A DNA stretch of 64,000 bases from SVFI01 sp045546735 (GTDB lineage Bacteria > Bacillota > Clostridia > Lachnospirales > Lachnospiraceae). Positions 1-8,076 of this stretch are shown piece by piece. How positions within the stretch are numbered: position 1 is the first letter of the stretch; every line of letters begins with the position of its first letter. Position numbers and translations under genes: made by a program. The DNA is taken from positions 35,335-99,334 of the forward strand of contig JAZQDJ010000105.1 of assembly GCA_045546735.1 (NCBI GenBank). Reading direction: 5' to 3'. Below the pieces are notes generated by a model. It was given only the letters and a program-made list of their open reading frames with translations, did no database searches and had not been told where the DNA came from.

Positions 1-302
1 GGTGGCATCGTAATACTCACTTTATCATCGTTTACTTTGATTGTAACAAGCGCTGCTTCAATGCCGAGTTTCACTACTCCTGAATACTCCATCCAAAAGT
101 GCTTGTCTTTTTTCCAAAGCCAAAAACCTTCTGCATCTTCTTCTTTGTACTTTGCAACATTATGATAATAACACTCTAGCGTTGCCAACTCACAAATAGC
201 TCTCATTTGTGTTTCCTGTGGCTGAATCGGTGCTTCTTCCTTCCCGCAGGCACAACAAAACATCATTGTTATAATAAAAAATATAGCTATAGTCTTTTTC
301 AT
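1..302 (-). CDS. DUF4230-like lipoprotein, 3' part cut by window edge
   Basis: About 100 N-terminal residues are visible; the gene runs off the left edge. It starts MKKTIAIFF, followed by a hydrophobic segment ending in CCAC, so a lipoprotein or secretion signal is likely. An AGGAGG site lies 7 bases before the ATG. The mature part contains a cysteine-containing stretch and a KLGIEAALVTIKV segment that lines up with the same region (KAGIDFEQIVIDV) of the next gene, so the two are tandem paralogues of the DUF4230 type. Function unknown; the family is cell-envelope associated. It lies 10 bases after the neighbouring paralogue and is probably co-transcribed with it. Confidence 0.75.
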   Translation of the reverse strand, partial: MKKTIAIFFIITMMFCCACGKEEAPIQPQETQMRAICELATLECYYHNVAKYKEEDAEGFWLWKKDKHFWMEYSGVVKLGIEAALVTIKVNDDKVSITMP

Positions 303-312
303 ATTCTGCCTC

Positions 313-888
313 CTATTGAATCACAAGTGTATACTCTTCATCCATCTGAGTTACAAACGGTTTAATTAGAGCTTCTATCACATTTTTTGCATTCTGCTTT
401 GCAAGCTCATAAATTGCATCTTCCTGCGTACACTCATTATCAACGTCTGTTTCGCATGCCTCATAAGCTTTCTGTGTTACCGTTTCATTATTTGCCTTCT
501 CGTTGACAAAAATATAATCCAACGAAGTCATATCAACAATACTGTCATTAATTTGTATTTCAGGCATAGTCACGATGATTTCTTTCTTTTCATGATCTAC
601 ATCAATGACAATCTGCTCAAAATCAATTCCCGCTTTCACAGTTGCCTCATATGACACATAGTAATCAACCTCATCCGTATTTTTCTCATTCATAACCTGT
701 GCCACACCGTTATATACTGCTTCAAATGTAGACAATTCGCTAATCTCAATAATTTCTTTCAGCGTTGCAGATGAAATAATCTCTTTTTTATTTTTTTCAC
801 CAATGTTCATCGCAATGAGCAGAACAACTGTCAAAACAAAAATTAGCGCAACTGCCCCGATTGCTATCGCCACAATTTTTTTCTTCAT
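313..888 (-). CDS. DUF4230 domain membrane-anchored protein
   Basis: This 191-residue protein has one N-terminal membrane anchor (residues about 5-27, rich in Val, Leu and Ile) and an extracytoplasmic domain. The pattern ATLKEIIEISELSTFEAVYNGVA followed by an alternating hydrophobic segment resembles the DUF4230 family, in which an early 'ELsT' motif is typical. The biochemical role of the family is not established. The downstream partial gene is a paralogue. The upstream hairpin at 924-959 ends the merR transcript, so this pair must have its own promoter in the short 889-923 stretch or depend on read-through. Confidence 0.75.
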   Translation of the reverse strand: MKKKIVAIAIGAVALIFVLTVVLLIAMNIGEKNKKEIISSATLKEIIEISELSTFEAVYNGVAQVMNEKNTDEVDYYVSYEATVKAGIDFEQIVIDVDHEKKEIIVTMPEIQINDSIVDMTSLDYIFVNEKANNETVTQKAYEACETDVDNECTQEDAIYELAKQNAKNVIEALIKPFVTQMDEEYTLVIQ

Positions 889-923
889 AAAACTCTTTCC
901 TTTCCCTTTTGTCTATGTACAAA

Positions 924-959
924 AAATACTGATAACCACGGATTGCGTTATCAGTATTT
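924..959 (-). terminator. Rho-independent terminator of merR
   Basis: A perfect 13-bp stem (924-936 with 947-959) is closed by a 10-base loop and, on the minus strand, runs into a short T tract. It sits 92 bases after the merR stop codon and separates merR from the DUF4230 pair. Confidence 0.85.
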
Positions 960-1051
960 GTTATACACTACTCTTAAATTTCCCATACTGTTCCCCTCCA
1001 TGTCCTCATGTATAATTATTATCTCACACAGTTACGGAAAATTCAATCCTA

Positions 1052-1387
1052 TTATTCCAGTGCTGCAATCATCTCACATGCAGTCCGGATTAACCTCTCC
1101 TTCTTTTTCTGTTCTTCCCTCATGCCTGATACCCTTCTTTGTAGTGCTTCTTTACGCTCAGAGTCCGGAGCATCAATCAAAGCTTTAATCTCCTTCACTT
1201 TAAAGCCCATATCCTGATACAGTTTAATCTCCACAATCCTCTTTTGCGCCTTTTCGTCGTAGAGCAAATGCCCATACTTGTTCCTTCCGGTAGCATGGAC
1301 TAACTCCGCCTTCTCATACCCCTGAACTGCCCTTCTGGACACCCCCAGTTCGCTGTGAATTTCACGCAGGGTTTTCTCATTTTTCAT
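1052..1387 (-). CDS. MerR family transcriptional regulator
   Basis: A 111-residue protein with a winged helix-turn-helix at residues 5-50 (LREIHSELGVSRRAVQGYE), a conserved hydrophobic core (YDEKAQKRIVEIKLYQDMGF, KVKEIKALID) and a C-terminal coiled coil ending around residue 110. There is no extended ligand or metal domain and no conserved C-terminal cysteine pair, so the inducer cannot be read from sequence. The promoter upstream carries a perfect palindrome between its -35 and -10 boxes, as expected for MerR regulators, and a near-copy precedes the lipoprotein gene at 1564. Autoregulation and control of that lipoprotein are therefore likely. The start chosen has GGGAAGGG 9 bases upstream. 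Confidence 0.9.
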   Translation of the reverse strand: MKNEKTLREIHSELGVSRRAVQGYEKAELVHATGRNKYGHLLYDEKAQKRIVEIKLYQDMGFKVKEIKALIDAPDSERKEALQRRVSGMREEQKKKERLIRTACEMIAALE

Positions 1388-1409
1388 ATCGTTTTCCCTT
1401 CCCTTCTTC

Positions 1410-1439
1410 AGCCTAAAACTGCACGTTACGTGCAGTCAA
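1410..1439 (-). promoter_or_regulatory. merR promoter with MerR-type operator
   Basis: On the minus strand a -35 box TTGACT (1434-1439) and a weak -10 TAGGCT (1410-1415) are separated by 18 bases. The spacer and flanks hold the perfect 19-base inverted repeat ACTGCACGTTACGTGCAGT (1418-1436). A palindrome centred in the spacer of a suboptimal promoter is the usual target of MerR activators. The same arrangement occurs at 2109-2138. Confidence 0.8.
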
Positions 1440-1512
1440 AGCCTTTTATTGACCTAACTGCGAGTTACTTCAATAAAAGAAGGTGTAAATTTCGCGAAGG
1501 GGGATTCCCATA

Positions 1513-1547
1513 TAAAAACGGGAAAGCACTTCCTGTACTTCCCCGTT
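1513..1547 (-). terminator. Rho-independent terminator of the lipoprotein gene
   Basis: A 13-bp stem with two G-T pairs (1517-1529 with 1535-1547), loop of 5 bases, then TTTTTAT on the minus strand. It follows the stop codon of the 1564-2076 gene by 17 bases. Confidence 0.8.
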
Positions 1548-1563
1548 CGCGTCACATCATTTT

Positions 1564-2076
1564 TTATTGTACTTCTAATAATTTTTGTGTAATTCTTCCC
1601 GTTACCTCAGCATAGTACGCAGCTTCCGCAGTTGTCATATCCTCCCCTTCAAGCGCTTCCAATTTCTTCATTGTCTCTGCATACTGTGCTAAATAGTCCG
1701 AGTAATCCCCCATCATAGCTACCATATCTTCCGGTCCTGCATCCATATACTTCTTCATAAAGTCTACATACTCATCAAAAAAATCTTCATAACTGTCCAT
1801 GGCTGCCTTGAAATCCGGATCGATTGCATCCTGTGAAGCATCCCTTTCAGATTCCGTCTCCTCGACTTCAGATACTTCGCCGTCATCACTGTCTGCCACC
1901 TCTTCATCTTCCTCTTGCTCCACTATAACAGCCGTCTCTTCTACCGCTTGTTCCTCTGCGACAACTTGCTCTTTCACATTCGGCGAAATGACATTTGCCT
2001 CCTCTTTTGTCCCACAAGCCACAATTAACAATGCTGTTACTACTAAAACCACAATAATACCTACTCGTTTTTTCAT
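1564..2076 (-). CDS. Small lipoprotein with acidic linker
   Basis: A 170-residue protein with a lipoprotein signal (MKKRVGIIVVLVVTALLIVACG, predicted lipidated Cys at about residue 21). A long Glu/Asp/Val-rich low-complexity linker spans residues about 35-85, then a helical domain with the repeated pattern YEDFFDEYVDFMKKY follows. This C-terminal half resembles the DUF6591 type seen in Clostridia lipoproteins; function unknown. An AGGAGG site lies 8 bases before the ATG. The gene has its own promoter with a MerR-type operator and its own terminator, so it is a single-gene unit probably governed by the adjacent MerR protein. Confidence 0.8.
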   Translation of the reverse strand: MKKRVGIIVVLVVTALLIVACGTKEEANVISPNVKEQVVAEEQAVEETAVIVEQEEDEEVADSDDGEVSEVEETESERDASQDAIDPDFKAAMDSYEDFFDEYVDFMKKYMDAGPEDMVAMMGDYSDYLAQYAETMKKLEALEGEDMTTAEAAYYAEVTGRITQKLLEVQ

Positions 2077-2108
2077 TCTTCTACCTCCTTAGATTTCTTG
2101 TTATTTCC

Positions 2109-2138
2109 ACCCTAAAATTGCACGCAAAGTGCAGTCAA
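2109..2138 (-). promoter_or_regulatory. Lipoprotein promoter with MerR-type operator copy
   Basis: On the minus strand TTGACT (2133-2138) and TAGGGT (2109-2114) are separated by 18 bases, exactly as in the merR promoter. The spacer holds an imperfect copy of the same palindrome (ACTGCAC-TTT-GCGTGCAAT). Shared -35, shared spacing and shared half-sites suggest one regulator. Confidence 0.75.
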
Positions 2139-2153
2139 TGCTTTTTCTACAAT

Positions 2154-2190
2154 AAAAAAAACATCTCCTCATAAGAGAAAATGTTTTTTT
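2154..2190. terminator. Bidirectional-type terminator after the metallo-hydrolase
   Basis: An A-tract, a hairpin with ACATCTC/GAGAAAATGT arms and a T-tract lie 10 bases after the stop codon of the 2200-3084 gene. On the minus strand it ends the long 8655-2200 operon and insulates the lipoprotein promoter. Confidence 0.8.
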
Positions 2191-2199
2191 CGCAAATTC

Positions 2200-3084
2200 T
2201 TATTTTTTACTTTTTACATACACCTGCATATTCCCTACAATCTGCGCCTCAATCCTTCCTGTATCCTTCAGCCACGTCAGATACGAACGTACCGTACTTC
2301 CTACAAGCGCATGCTGTTCAAATGTCATTGCCAGTCCGTAATCCTCAAACAACTCTTTTAGTAGTTGCTCAAAGCTAATCGGATTCTCACAAAGTTCCAC
2401 TATCTTGTCAGCCACCTCATTTACCTTATCTATGTTATACTGTGCTAACTGCGCAATATCCTCCGTCGGCTCCGTATGCGAAGGTACAAACGCTTTTGCC
2501 TTCATCCCTTTCACCTTTTCCAGCGTCTCAACATACGCTCCGACATCATAAATAAACCCGATTTTATACTTGTCAATCGTCTCCTTACTCGACAAACAAT
2601 CTGCCAAATACACAACATCGTCCGGTGTCCGGAAACCGACCATATCAAACGAATGCCCCGGAAGCTTTATCATTTCCCATCCATCCGGCAAATCCGTTTT
2701 TCTCAAAGACTTCGCATCACTCTCCTGCGCCATCAGAAACTTATGCTTCAATTCCTTCCCCGGACATCCTCCATACAAAAATGCCGGTTCCAGCACAGGT
2801 GCACATGTAAAATACTGCTCTATTCCCGTGGCATAAATCTCACATCCGGTCTGTGTCTGCAAATATTTATTTCCGCCGATATGATCTGCATGTGAATGCG
2901 TATTATAAATCGCTTTCAACGTCCATCCATTTTCTTCTATCACGCGGCGGACCTTTTTCCCTGCATCCTTATCATTTCCGCTGTCAATCAGACAAACCTG
3001 CGTATCACTTATTTTCACAAGACCGATTTTCGCCGGACTCTGAATATAATAACTGTTTCCAAAAACCTGAACTAATTCGTACAT
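2200..3084 (-). CDS. Metallo-beta-lactamase fold hydrolase
   Basis: A 294-residue cytoplasmic protein. The zinc-binding signature THSHADHIGG is at residues about 62-71, followed by a GHSFDMVGF histidine region (about 143) and a VYLADCL aspartate (about 160), the normal order of MBL ligands. The C-terminal ~75 residues form a helical region resembling a winged-helix domain, as in several Clostridia MBL proteins of unknown substrate. It could be a glyoxalase II-like thioesterase, but the glyoxalase-specific spacing is not evident. It is the last gene of the run that starts at 8655 and lies 14 bases after the glycosyltransferase gene. Confidence 0.85.
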   Translation of the reverse strand: MYELVQVFGNSYYIQSPAKIGLVKISDTQVCLIDSGNDKDAGKKVRRVIEENGWTLKAIYNTHSHADHIGGNKYLQTQTGCEIYATGIEQYFTCAPVLEPAFLYGGCPGKELKHKFLMAQESDAKSLRKTDLPDGWEMIKLPGHSFDMVGFRTPDDVVYLADCLSSKETIDKYKIGFIYDVGAYVETLEKVKGMKAKAFVPSHTEPTEDIAQLAQYNIDKVNEVADKIVELCENPISFEQLLKELFEDYGLAMTFEQHALVGSTVRSYLTWLKDTGRIEAQIVGNMQVYVKSKK

Positions 3085-3098
3085 TGCTGCTCCTTTAT

Positions 3099-3851
3099 TT
3101 ATTCATGTCTGTCATTGTATTCATAAAACATTTCATCCAAAAGCTCATCATACGCTTTGCTGTCGCCAAACGCTGCCTTTATTAATGTTCCCATATTGGT
3201 AAACATCAGCTTAAAATACAGCCAATCTCCCAAATCATCATATTTTCTCGTAGAGTTAATCAGATAATTTTTCTTTAACACGCCATATTTCTTCCCCTGC
3301 TTTCTGCCATATGCGCGAATCCGTTTCGCTGTCTCCACATCCTCCATTGCGCGCTTATCTGCAAAACCGCCGATGGCATCAAACGTTTTCTTTTCCGCCC
3401 ACATAATGCCGCAATAAAGCCCCGTCACTGCAAAACCGGTGCGGCACATCATATCATTGAGCCAAAGCGGGAAAGAATACCTTTCAAAACGGATTGGCGC
3501 GCCTCCACCGATATACTTGCCACTTCTAAGCCTCGCCCATATTTCCCGGATTGTCCCCGGAGTCATGCGGTTATCGCAGTCTATCGTCACAATGACTCTC
3601 CCTTTTGCAGCCGCAATACCTGTATTCCGGACAAGTGCAATGCATTTGTCTTCGTTTTTCACTACACGAGCACCGTTAGCTGCTGCTATCTCTTCTGTCT
3701 TATCCGTGCAGCGGTTACAGACCACAATAATCTCGACGTTTCCCTTAAAACAGTTTTCAGACTCGCGAATAGACTGAATACACCGCTCCACATATTTTTC
3801 TTCATTGTGCGCCGGAATTACTACCGACACATGAACCTTTCCCCTATTCAT
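3099..3851 (-). CDS. Family 2 glycosyltransferase
   Basis: A 250-residue GT-A fold protein. It begins with the typical VSVVIPAHNEEKYVERCI segment (residues 8-25), carries a variant DxD-type motif (VTIDCDNRM, about residue 92) and an acceptor-side region with AMEDVETAKRIRAYG (ED motif, about 166). No transmembrane helices are evident, so it may act at the membrane surface or on a soluble acceptor. Sugar donor and acceptor cannot be inferred. It lies between the MBL hydrolase and dCMP deaminase genes with 11-14 base gaps. Confidence 0.88.
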   Translation of the reverse strand: MNRGKVHVSVVIPAHNEEKYVERCIQSIRESENCFKGNVEIIVVCNRCTDKTEEIAAANGARVVKNEDKCIALVRNTGIAAAKGRVIVTIDCDNRMTPGTIREIWARLRSGKYIGGGAPIRFERYSFPLWLNDMMCRTGFAVTGLYCGIMWAEKKTFDAIGGFADKRAMEDVETAKRIRAYGRKQGKKYGVLKKNYLINSTRKYDDLGDWLYFKLMFTNMGTLIKAAFGDSKAYDELLDEMFYEYNDRHE

Positions 3852-3862
3852 AAAACTCTCCC

Positions 3863-4357
3863 TTATGCATTAGGACTCTGCAACCATTCCAGTTCCCCTG
3901 CCGGAACAACCACATAGTTGTCCGAACCTTCGCCGACTCTCAAATATACATTCCGGATACCTGCCTGAATAATTGTTCTTGCACAAAGCGGACAAGGTTT
4001 TGCTTTGTGGATGGTATTATCCTTTGGATTAATACCTGCCAAATATAAATCAGCACCTATCGTCTGCTGACGCGAGCAGTTCAGAAGCGCATTTGCCTCT
4101 GCATGTACTGCGCGGCAAATCCCATATCCGTCCCCTTGATGCATGTCACGTTCCATACGCGGGCAAGTCCCCAAATCACAACAATTGTCATACCCTCTCG
4201 GCGCTCCGTTGTAACCGGTAGAAATCACCACATCATCCTTTACAATGACTGCACCGTATTTTCTTTTTATGCATGTGCTCCGGTACGCAAATACCTCCGC
4301 ACAATTTAAGTATGTATCTATCTTGGAAATACGTTTTCCTTCCTGTGGACTTACCAT
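3863..4357 (-). CDS. dCMP deaminase-type cytidine deaminase
   Basis: A 164-residue zinc-dependent deaminase. The signature HAEANALL supplies the zinc His and the catalytic Glu (about residues 86-93), and PCPLCARTIIQAG supplies the two zinc cysteines (about 121-133). An N-terminal Cys/His-rich region (CCDLGTCPR) is typical of the ComEB/dCMP deaminase group, which converts dCMP to dUMP for thymidylate synthesis. In naturally competent Bacilli the same family is called ComEB, but no competence genes are near. It lies 11 bases from the glycosyltransferase gene. Confidence 0.88.
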   Translation of the reverse strand: MVSPQEGKRISKIDTYLNCAEVFAYRSTCIKRKYGAVIVKDDVVISTGYNGAPRGYDNCCDLGTCPRMERDMHQGDGYGICRAVHAEANALLNCSRQQTIGADLYLAGINPKDNTIHKAKPCPLCARTIIQAGIRNVYLRVGEGSDNYVVVPAGELEWLQSPNA

Positions 4358-4376
4358 TAATATCCCCTTTCCAAAG

Positions 4377-4877
4377 TTACCCTTTGCTAACTTCTAATTC
4401 TATACATCGCCATTCCTGCCCGAGTATTTGACAACTCTGTGCTTCCCCCGTGTCACGAAATCCGGAAGAAATATAGCATTTATATGCAGATTCGTTATTA
4501 TCAAATACACTGATGGTAATCTTCTTTACTTTTAAAATCTCAAACGCATATTTCATGGCAAGCCCTATCATTTCTCTGCCATAACCTTTTCCGCGTTTTG
4601 AATCATCCACGATGACAAATCCGAAACGAAGATCTGTTTTCTCTTTGTTTGTAAATCGCATAATCATATGACCGACTACGCCGTTTTCGTCAAACGCAGT
4701 CATCGGAAAGAATGTATCACCATCCTCCGTCGCTGCATAATGTGCATTCATATCTTCCGGTCCAATCGGATAGGATTCATATCTGTCTGCACACCATTTG
4801 CGGAACGAAACCTCGTCTTTAATCCAGCTTACAATCTGCGCTGCATCACATTTTTTATATGGTCTGAGTCTGAGCAT
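4377..4877 (-). CDS. GNAT family N-acetyltransferase
   Basis: A 166-residue protein with the GNAT fold: an early LRLRPYKKCDAAQI segment, central beta strands and the acetyl-CoA loop region DDSKRGKGYGREMIGLAMKY (about residues 91-110, R-G-x-G-Y-G pattern). The C-terminal ISVFDNNESAYKCYISSGF segment is typical of the RimJ/RimL-like subgroup, which acetylates N-termini, amino acids or antibiotics. The substrate cannot be read. It sits within the 8655-2200 gene run, 19 bases from dCMP deaminase. Confidence 0.88.
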   Translation of the reverse strand: MLRLRPYKKCDAAQIVSWIKDEVSFRKWCADRYESYPIGPEDMNAHYAATEDGDTFFPMTAFDENGVVGHMIMRFTNKEKTDLRFGFVIVDDSKRGKGYGREMIGLAMKYAFEILKVKKITISVFDNNESAYKCYISSGFRDTGEAQSCQILGQEWRCIELEVSKG

Positions 4878-4897
4878 CGCGGCCTCCTTTTTTCCCT

Positions 4898-5530
4898 CTA
4901 CTTCACATACTTCCCGACAAGTTTATACATCAGCCCCTCAGCAATATTCTCCGGCTCCTCATGGAACACAGCTATCTTATCGCTGTCGCTGCTTCTTCCC
5001 GAAAAGGACGGATATAAAAATCCCCAGACAGGCTCGCCGGGTTCATATTCACCGACTAACGGACTGACCGTACAAATAATAAAATCATAGACTTCCTCCG
5101 ACTCCCAAAGACTCTGTTTATCCTTTGCCTTCATCGGAATGTCATAAACACCATGAAAAACAAAAATTGCCAGTTCATGATCTACCGGATATCCATCTGC
5201 AATCTGTTCGTACAGGACTTCCATCATCGCATCATTCTTAAGCCCACATTCCTGCACAGCCGTCAACAGCTGCCATAAGCTGTCTTTTCCCTTTGAAGTA
5301 ATCGGAAATGTGTACTCCTTTAACTGGTCGTTTGTACGCGCAAACGGAATAGCCTTGGCTAACTCCAAATTCTTCGCTTTCTCGGACGCAGAAAGGTTCC
5401 CGAAATGAACATTGAATGTTTCATCTACCTCTCCCGTATCACTGATGTAAGCACCGGCTATCCGGTCAAAACAACTACGCGACGGATTCATTCTCCGCGT
5501 CAGTTCCATCATATCATTTCTGTTTATCAT
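4898..5530 (-). CDS. DUF4317 protein, about half the usual length
   Basis: A 210-residue protein that begins MINRNDMMELTRRMNPSRSCFDRIAGAY, the same layout as the N-terminus of DUF4317 proteins. The middle part (FVFHGVYDIPMK, EEVYDFIICTVSPL, WGFLYPSFSGRSSD) matches the conserved core of that family as I recall it. Members I know are roughly 370-400 residues, so this one lacks the usual C-terminal half; the frame closes cleanly with a stop 3 bases after the upstream lipoprotein gene's end region, and no remnant of the missing half was seen downstream. Function of the family is unknown. Confidence 0.75.
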   Translation of the reverse strand: MINRNDMMELTRRMNPSRSCFDRIAGAYISDTGEVDETFNVHFGNLSASEKAKNLELAKAIPFARTNDQLKEYTFPITSKGKDSLWQLLTAVQECGLKNDAMMEVLYEQIADGYPVDHELAIFVFHGVYDIPMKAKDKQSLWESEEVYDFIICTVSPLVGEYEPGEPVWGFLYPSFSGRSSDSDKIAVFHEEPENIAEGLMYKLVGKYVK

Positions 5531-5533
5531 AAG

Positions 5534-6688
5534 TTACTCGCTCTCCTTAGCATCATACATAAAACGGAACGAAAAGTCATCCGAATCTGCGTATGCAGTA
5601 TGGAATACAACATATCCCGGTATCTCATCTCTGCTGCTCCAAATATCATAAGAAACAGCTTTGCTATTTTCGGAAATAAATCTGGACGATACAACTATTT
5701 TTTCTTCAAAATCTCCCGTCGGAATCTGCACATATTTTTCTTCCGGAACATAAATATAAAGAAAATTCTCTGCATCTCCTTCTAAATAATAAGCTTTATC
5801 TGTTGCAAATACAGCATTCGCAAATCCGTGTCCGTTCCACTCATCCGCTTCAAACAATTCTGCGCCTTCGCTGATACGGTACTGTGATGTGTCTGCTCCG
5901 ACACACATATAGTAAAAGTCATCGCATTGTCCAATAGAAAACTTCTCCTTCGATGCTTCGCCCTGTTCTACAAACAATGCATCCTTTATATATATCGCAT
6001 GATTATGTATCGCGGTATCCATCTTTACCTTGGAATGAATCTCTGCCTTCTCCATATTTTCCCTGCTGTCATACGTCACAAACGCAGAATGCACATATTC
6101 ATTTTCAAACAAAGGCGTCTTGTTCTGCTCATACATCTGCTCTAAATCCATATCGCCTACAAACTCCGCGCAGCAGTATAAAATCTCCTCTGTCAGCACT
6201 TCTTCTAAATTTGTCCCATCGTAATAGGTACTGTAATACATATCGAAAAATTCTTCGCTATTATGAATGTCTGCATATTCATTTTTACCGCCGGAGACAT
6301 CAAAAAAGTCAGGTTCTGCGCCGAAAACTGCCGACACTTCTTCTTCCACCGCCGCTACAAGTTCTGCTTTCTGGTAATTGTCCGCCGCATCATCCATAAA
6401 CTCTTCTTCGCCGTCGCAAAGAACCCGGAACTGCTTTCCTTCATGCTCCATCGTCACAAGCGTCATTGATGTCAACCTTTTCCCGAACAACTCACCTACC
6501 GCCTGTGTCTCACTGTCTGTTACCTGCGCCTCGAAACCATATTTTTCCTGTACGTATACCACAGCATTTTTCTCTGCCTGTTTTCTCCAGCTTTCCGCCT
6601 GTGCACGCTCTTCTTCTGATATACAGCCTGTAAAAACAAGCAAAATCAGCATCATCCATATTATCAATACACTTCTGCTCTTTTTCAT
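5534..6688 (-). CDS. Lipoprotein of unknown function
   Basis: A 384-residue protein with a clear lipoprotein signal (MKKSRSVLIIWMMLILLVF then TGC; lipidated Cys near residue 22). The mature protein is acidic and starts with a helical segment (AESWRKQAEKNAVVYVQEKYGF) found in many Clostridia lipoproteins. No catalytic motif was recognised. An upstream GTG is in frame two codons earlier, but GGTGGGAG is spaced 7 bases from the ATG at 6688, which I prefer. It is embedded between a paralogous membrane protein gene and DUF4317 in a tight operon. Confidence 0.8.
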   Translation of the reverse strand: MKKSRSVLIIWMMLILLVFTGCISEEERAQAESWRKQAEKNAVVYVQEKYGFEAQVTDSETQAVGELFGKRLTSMTLVTMEHEGKQFRVLCDGEEEFMDDAADNYQKAELVAAVEEEVSAVFGAEPDFFDVSGGKNEYADIHNSEEFFDMYYSTYYDGTNLEEVLTEEILYCCAEFVGDMDLEQMYEQNKTPLFENEYVHSAFVTYDSRENMEKAEIHSKVKMDTAIHNHAIYIKDALFVEQGEASKEKFSIGQCDDFYYMCVGADTSQYRISEGAELFEADEWNGHGFANAVFATDKAYYLEGDAENFLYIYVPEEKYVQIPTGDFEEKIVVSSRFISENSKAVSYDIWSSRDEIPGYVVFHTAYADSDDFSFRFMYDAKESE

Positions 6689-6703
6689 AAACACACTCCC
6701 ACC

Positions 6704-7279
6704 TTACAATTCCTCTGCTCCCGGCTCTTTATATCCAAACGCTGTAACCAACATGATTGCGGCATAAATCAGATATCGACCGTACACAAAACTCTTTTTC
6801 GGTGACATACTTTGCAGCAACCCGACTGCAGAAGCAAGATCAGCCTGTTCACTGATTTCCTGCAATACCTTCTGGATTTCCATTGCCTGATTTACGTTTT
6901 GGACATAACACAAAACAGCGCCTGCTACAGCAAGTATACCAAGTATCATCCATAGTTTTTTGGTCTGACACTTCAAAAGATACCCTAGGTCAATCATTTT
7001 ACCCGCCGTGTATATGTATAACAAAAAATAGACCAAAACCGTGAGCGCGCTTCTTAACAAGTCTTCCATCGCATATATTGCCGATGAAAGCATATAACTT
7101 TCACCCACGCCTCCAAGCACTTTCGCAATTACAGCCTCCGGAATACTCATCACAATCGGAAACAATGCTATTACTAACCCGACCTTCAAAAGTGAATCAA
7201 TTTCTCTTCTCGTCCTGCTTTTCACACAATATACAAATCCGATAAGCAATACATATCTTACTAATGTAACTGACATCAT
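6704..7279 (-). CDS. Small multi-pass membrane protein (paralogue A)
   Basis: A 191-residue protein with about five hydrophobic segments and short charged termini. It is a clear paralogue of the 8077-8655 product: both begin MSVxxxRxxLLI, share an LLSAIYAxxx segment, an AGAVLCYVQNVNQA/TAVLNYIQDVSVA segment, and a C-terminal RYxxxxAxxxxTxxGY helix. No transporter motif was recognised. The ATG at 7279 is one base after the stop of the nucleoside phosphorylase gene and has GGGGAG 8 bases upstream; an earlier in-frame ATG would overlap that gene without a better site. Confidence 0.8.
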   Translation of the reverse strand: MMSVTLVRYVLLIGFVYCVKSRTRREIDSLLKVGLVIALFPIVMSIPEAVIAKVLGGVGESYMLSSAIYAMEDLLRSALTVLVYFLLYIYTAGKMIDLGYLLKCQTKKLWMILGILAVAGAVLCYVQNVNQAMEIQKVLQEISEQADLASAVGLLQSMSPKKSFVYGRYLIYAAIMLVTAFGYKEPGAEEL

Positions 7280-7280
7280 C

Positions 7281-8042
7281 CTACATCTCCCCAACTAATC
7301 TTTCGCAAAGCAGCACCAAATGATATCGGATTCCCTCACAGTTTCTCCACTCTCTGTTATCCCACTCTTCCTGTGTCACATCATCTCCGCCGTAAATCAG
7401 TGCACCATAATCAAAACCTCTAAACTGCGCCACGGCAATACATCCTGCCTGTTCCATTTCAACAATCTTGGCGCCTTCTTCTTTTCTGCGTGCAATCCGT
7501 TCCTCTGTTTCACGGAAAATCGCATCTGTCGTCCAAACTATACCACGAAGGTGCGAAACACCTTCCTTTTCCAAATAGTCGACAATCTTATCTGTCACTT
7601 TTTTATCTGTATAAATGTACTTGGATGGTTCTATGTAATGATACGAAAATCCCTCATCGCGGATGGCACCGTCAACAACTAAAACCTGTCCTACACCGAT
7701 GGACGGATCAAGTACTCCGCCTCCGCCGCAGAACATCACTTTCGTAATTCCCATTGCATGAAACATATCCAAATTTCCTGCACACGCAGGGCATCCGACA
7801 AAGCCAAGCGTAAGCAAAACATCCGAATCGGCAAATCGATACATTTCAACCGGGTTTTCTCCCGGAATGGTTCTTTCGAGAATCACTTTTCCTTCTTCTT
7901 TCAATTTTTCCACAACTTCCGGGAAAAATGTAATCACCAATTTGTTCGTATCAAAGGGCTGATCTGCCATGGCAATCGGATTTACCTTTGCCTCTTTATT
8001 CGTGTCAAATTCCAAAATCGGATAGTTAGCTGCATGCAACAT
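7281..8042 (-). CDS. Nucleoside phosphorylase (PNP/UDP family)
   Basis: A 253-residue member of the purine nucleoside/uridine phosphorylase superfamily. Family features include a glycine-rich strand VMFCGGGGVLDPSIGVGQVLVVDGAI (residues about 104-129) and the ribose-binding region IVEMEQAGCIAVAQFRG, the counterpart of the MExE/MEAAA motif. It would cleave a nucleoside with phosphate to base and ribose 1-phosphate; base specificity cannot be assigned. Two paralogous membrane proteins flank it on both sides within the same operon, which suggests a linked nucleoside transport or sensing role, but this is inference. Confidence 0.85.
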   Translation of the reverse strand: MLHAANYPILEFDTNKEAKVNPIAMADQPFDTNKLVITFFPEVVEKLKEEGKVILERTIPGENPVEMYRFADSDVLLTLGFVGCPACAGNLDMFHAMGITKVMFCGGGGVLDPSIGVGQVLVVDGAIRDEGFSYHYIEPSKYIYTDKKVTDKIVDYLEKEGVSHLRGIVWTTDAIFRETEERIARRKEEGAKIVEMEQAGCIAVAQFRGFDYGALIYGGDDVTQEEWDNREWRNCEGIRYHLVLLCERLVGEM

Positions 8043-8076
8043 AGTTATTTCCTCTCATCATTCTTTACTAATTATA

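Noticed and set aside
1443..1479. Hairpin TTTTATTGA...TCAATAAAA with an inner TAACT-GCG-AGTTA dyad upstream of the merR promoter
   Set aside because: It could be a second operator or a terminator, but it has no clear T tract and no matching copy near the lipoprotein gene, so no feature was called.
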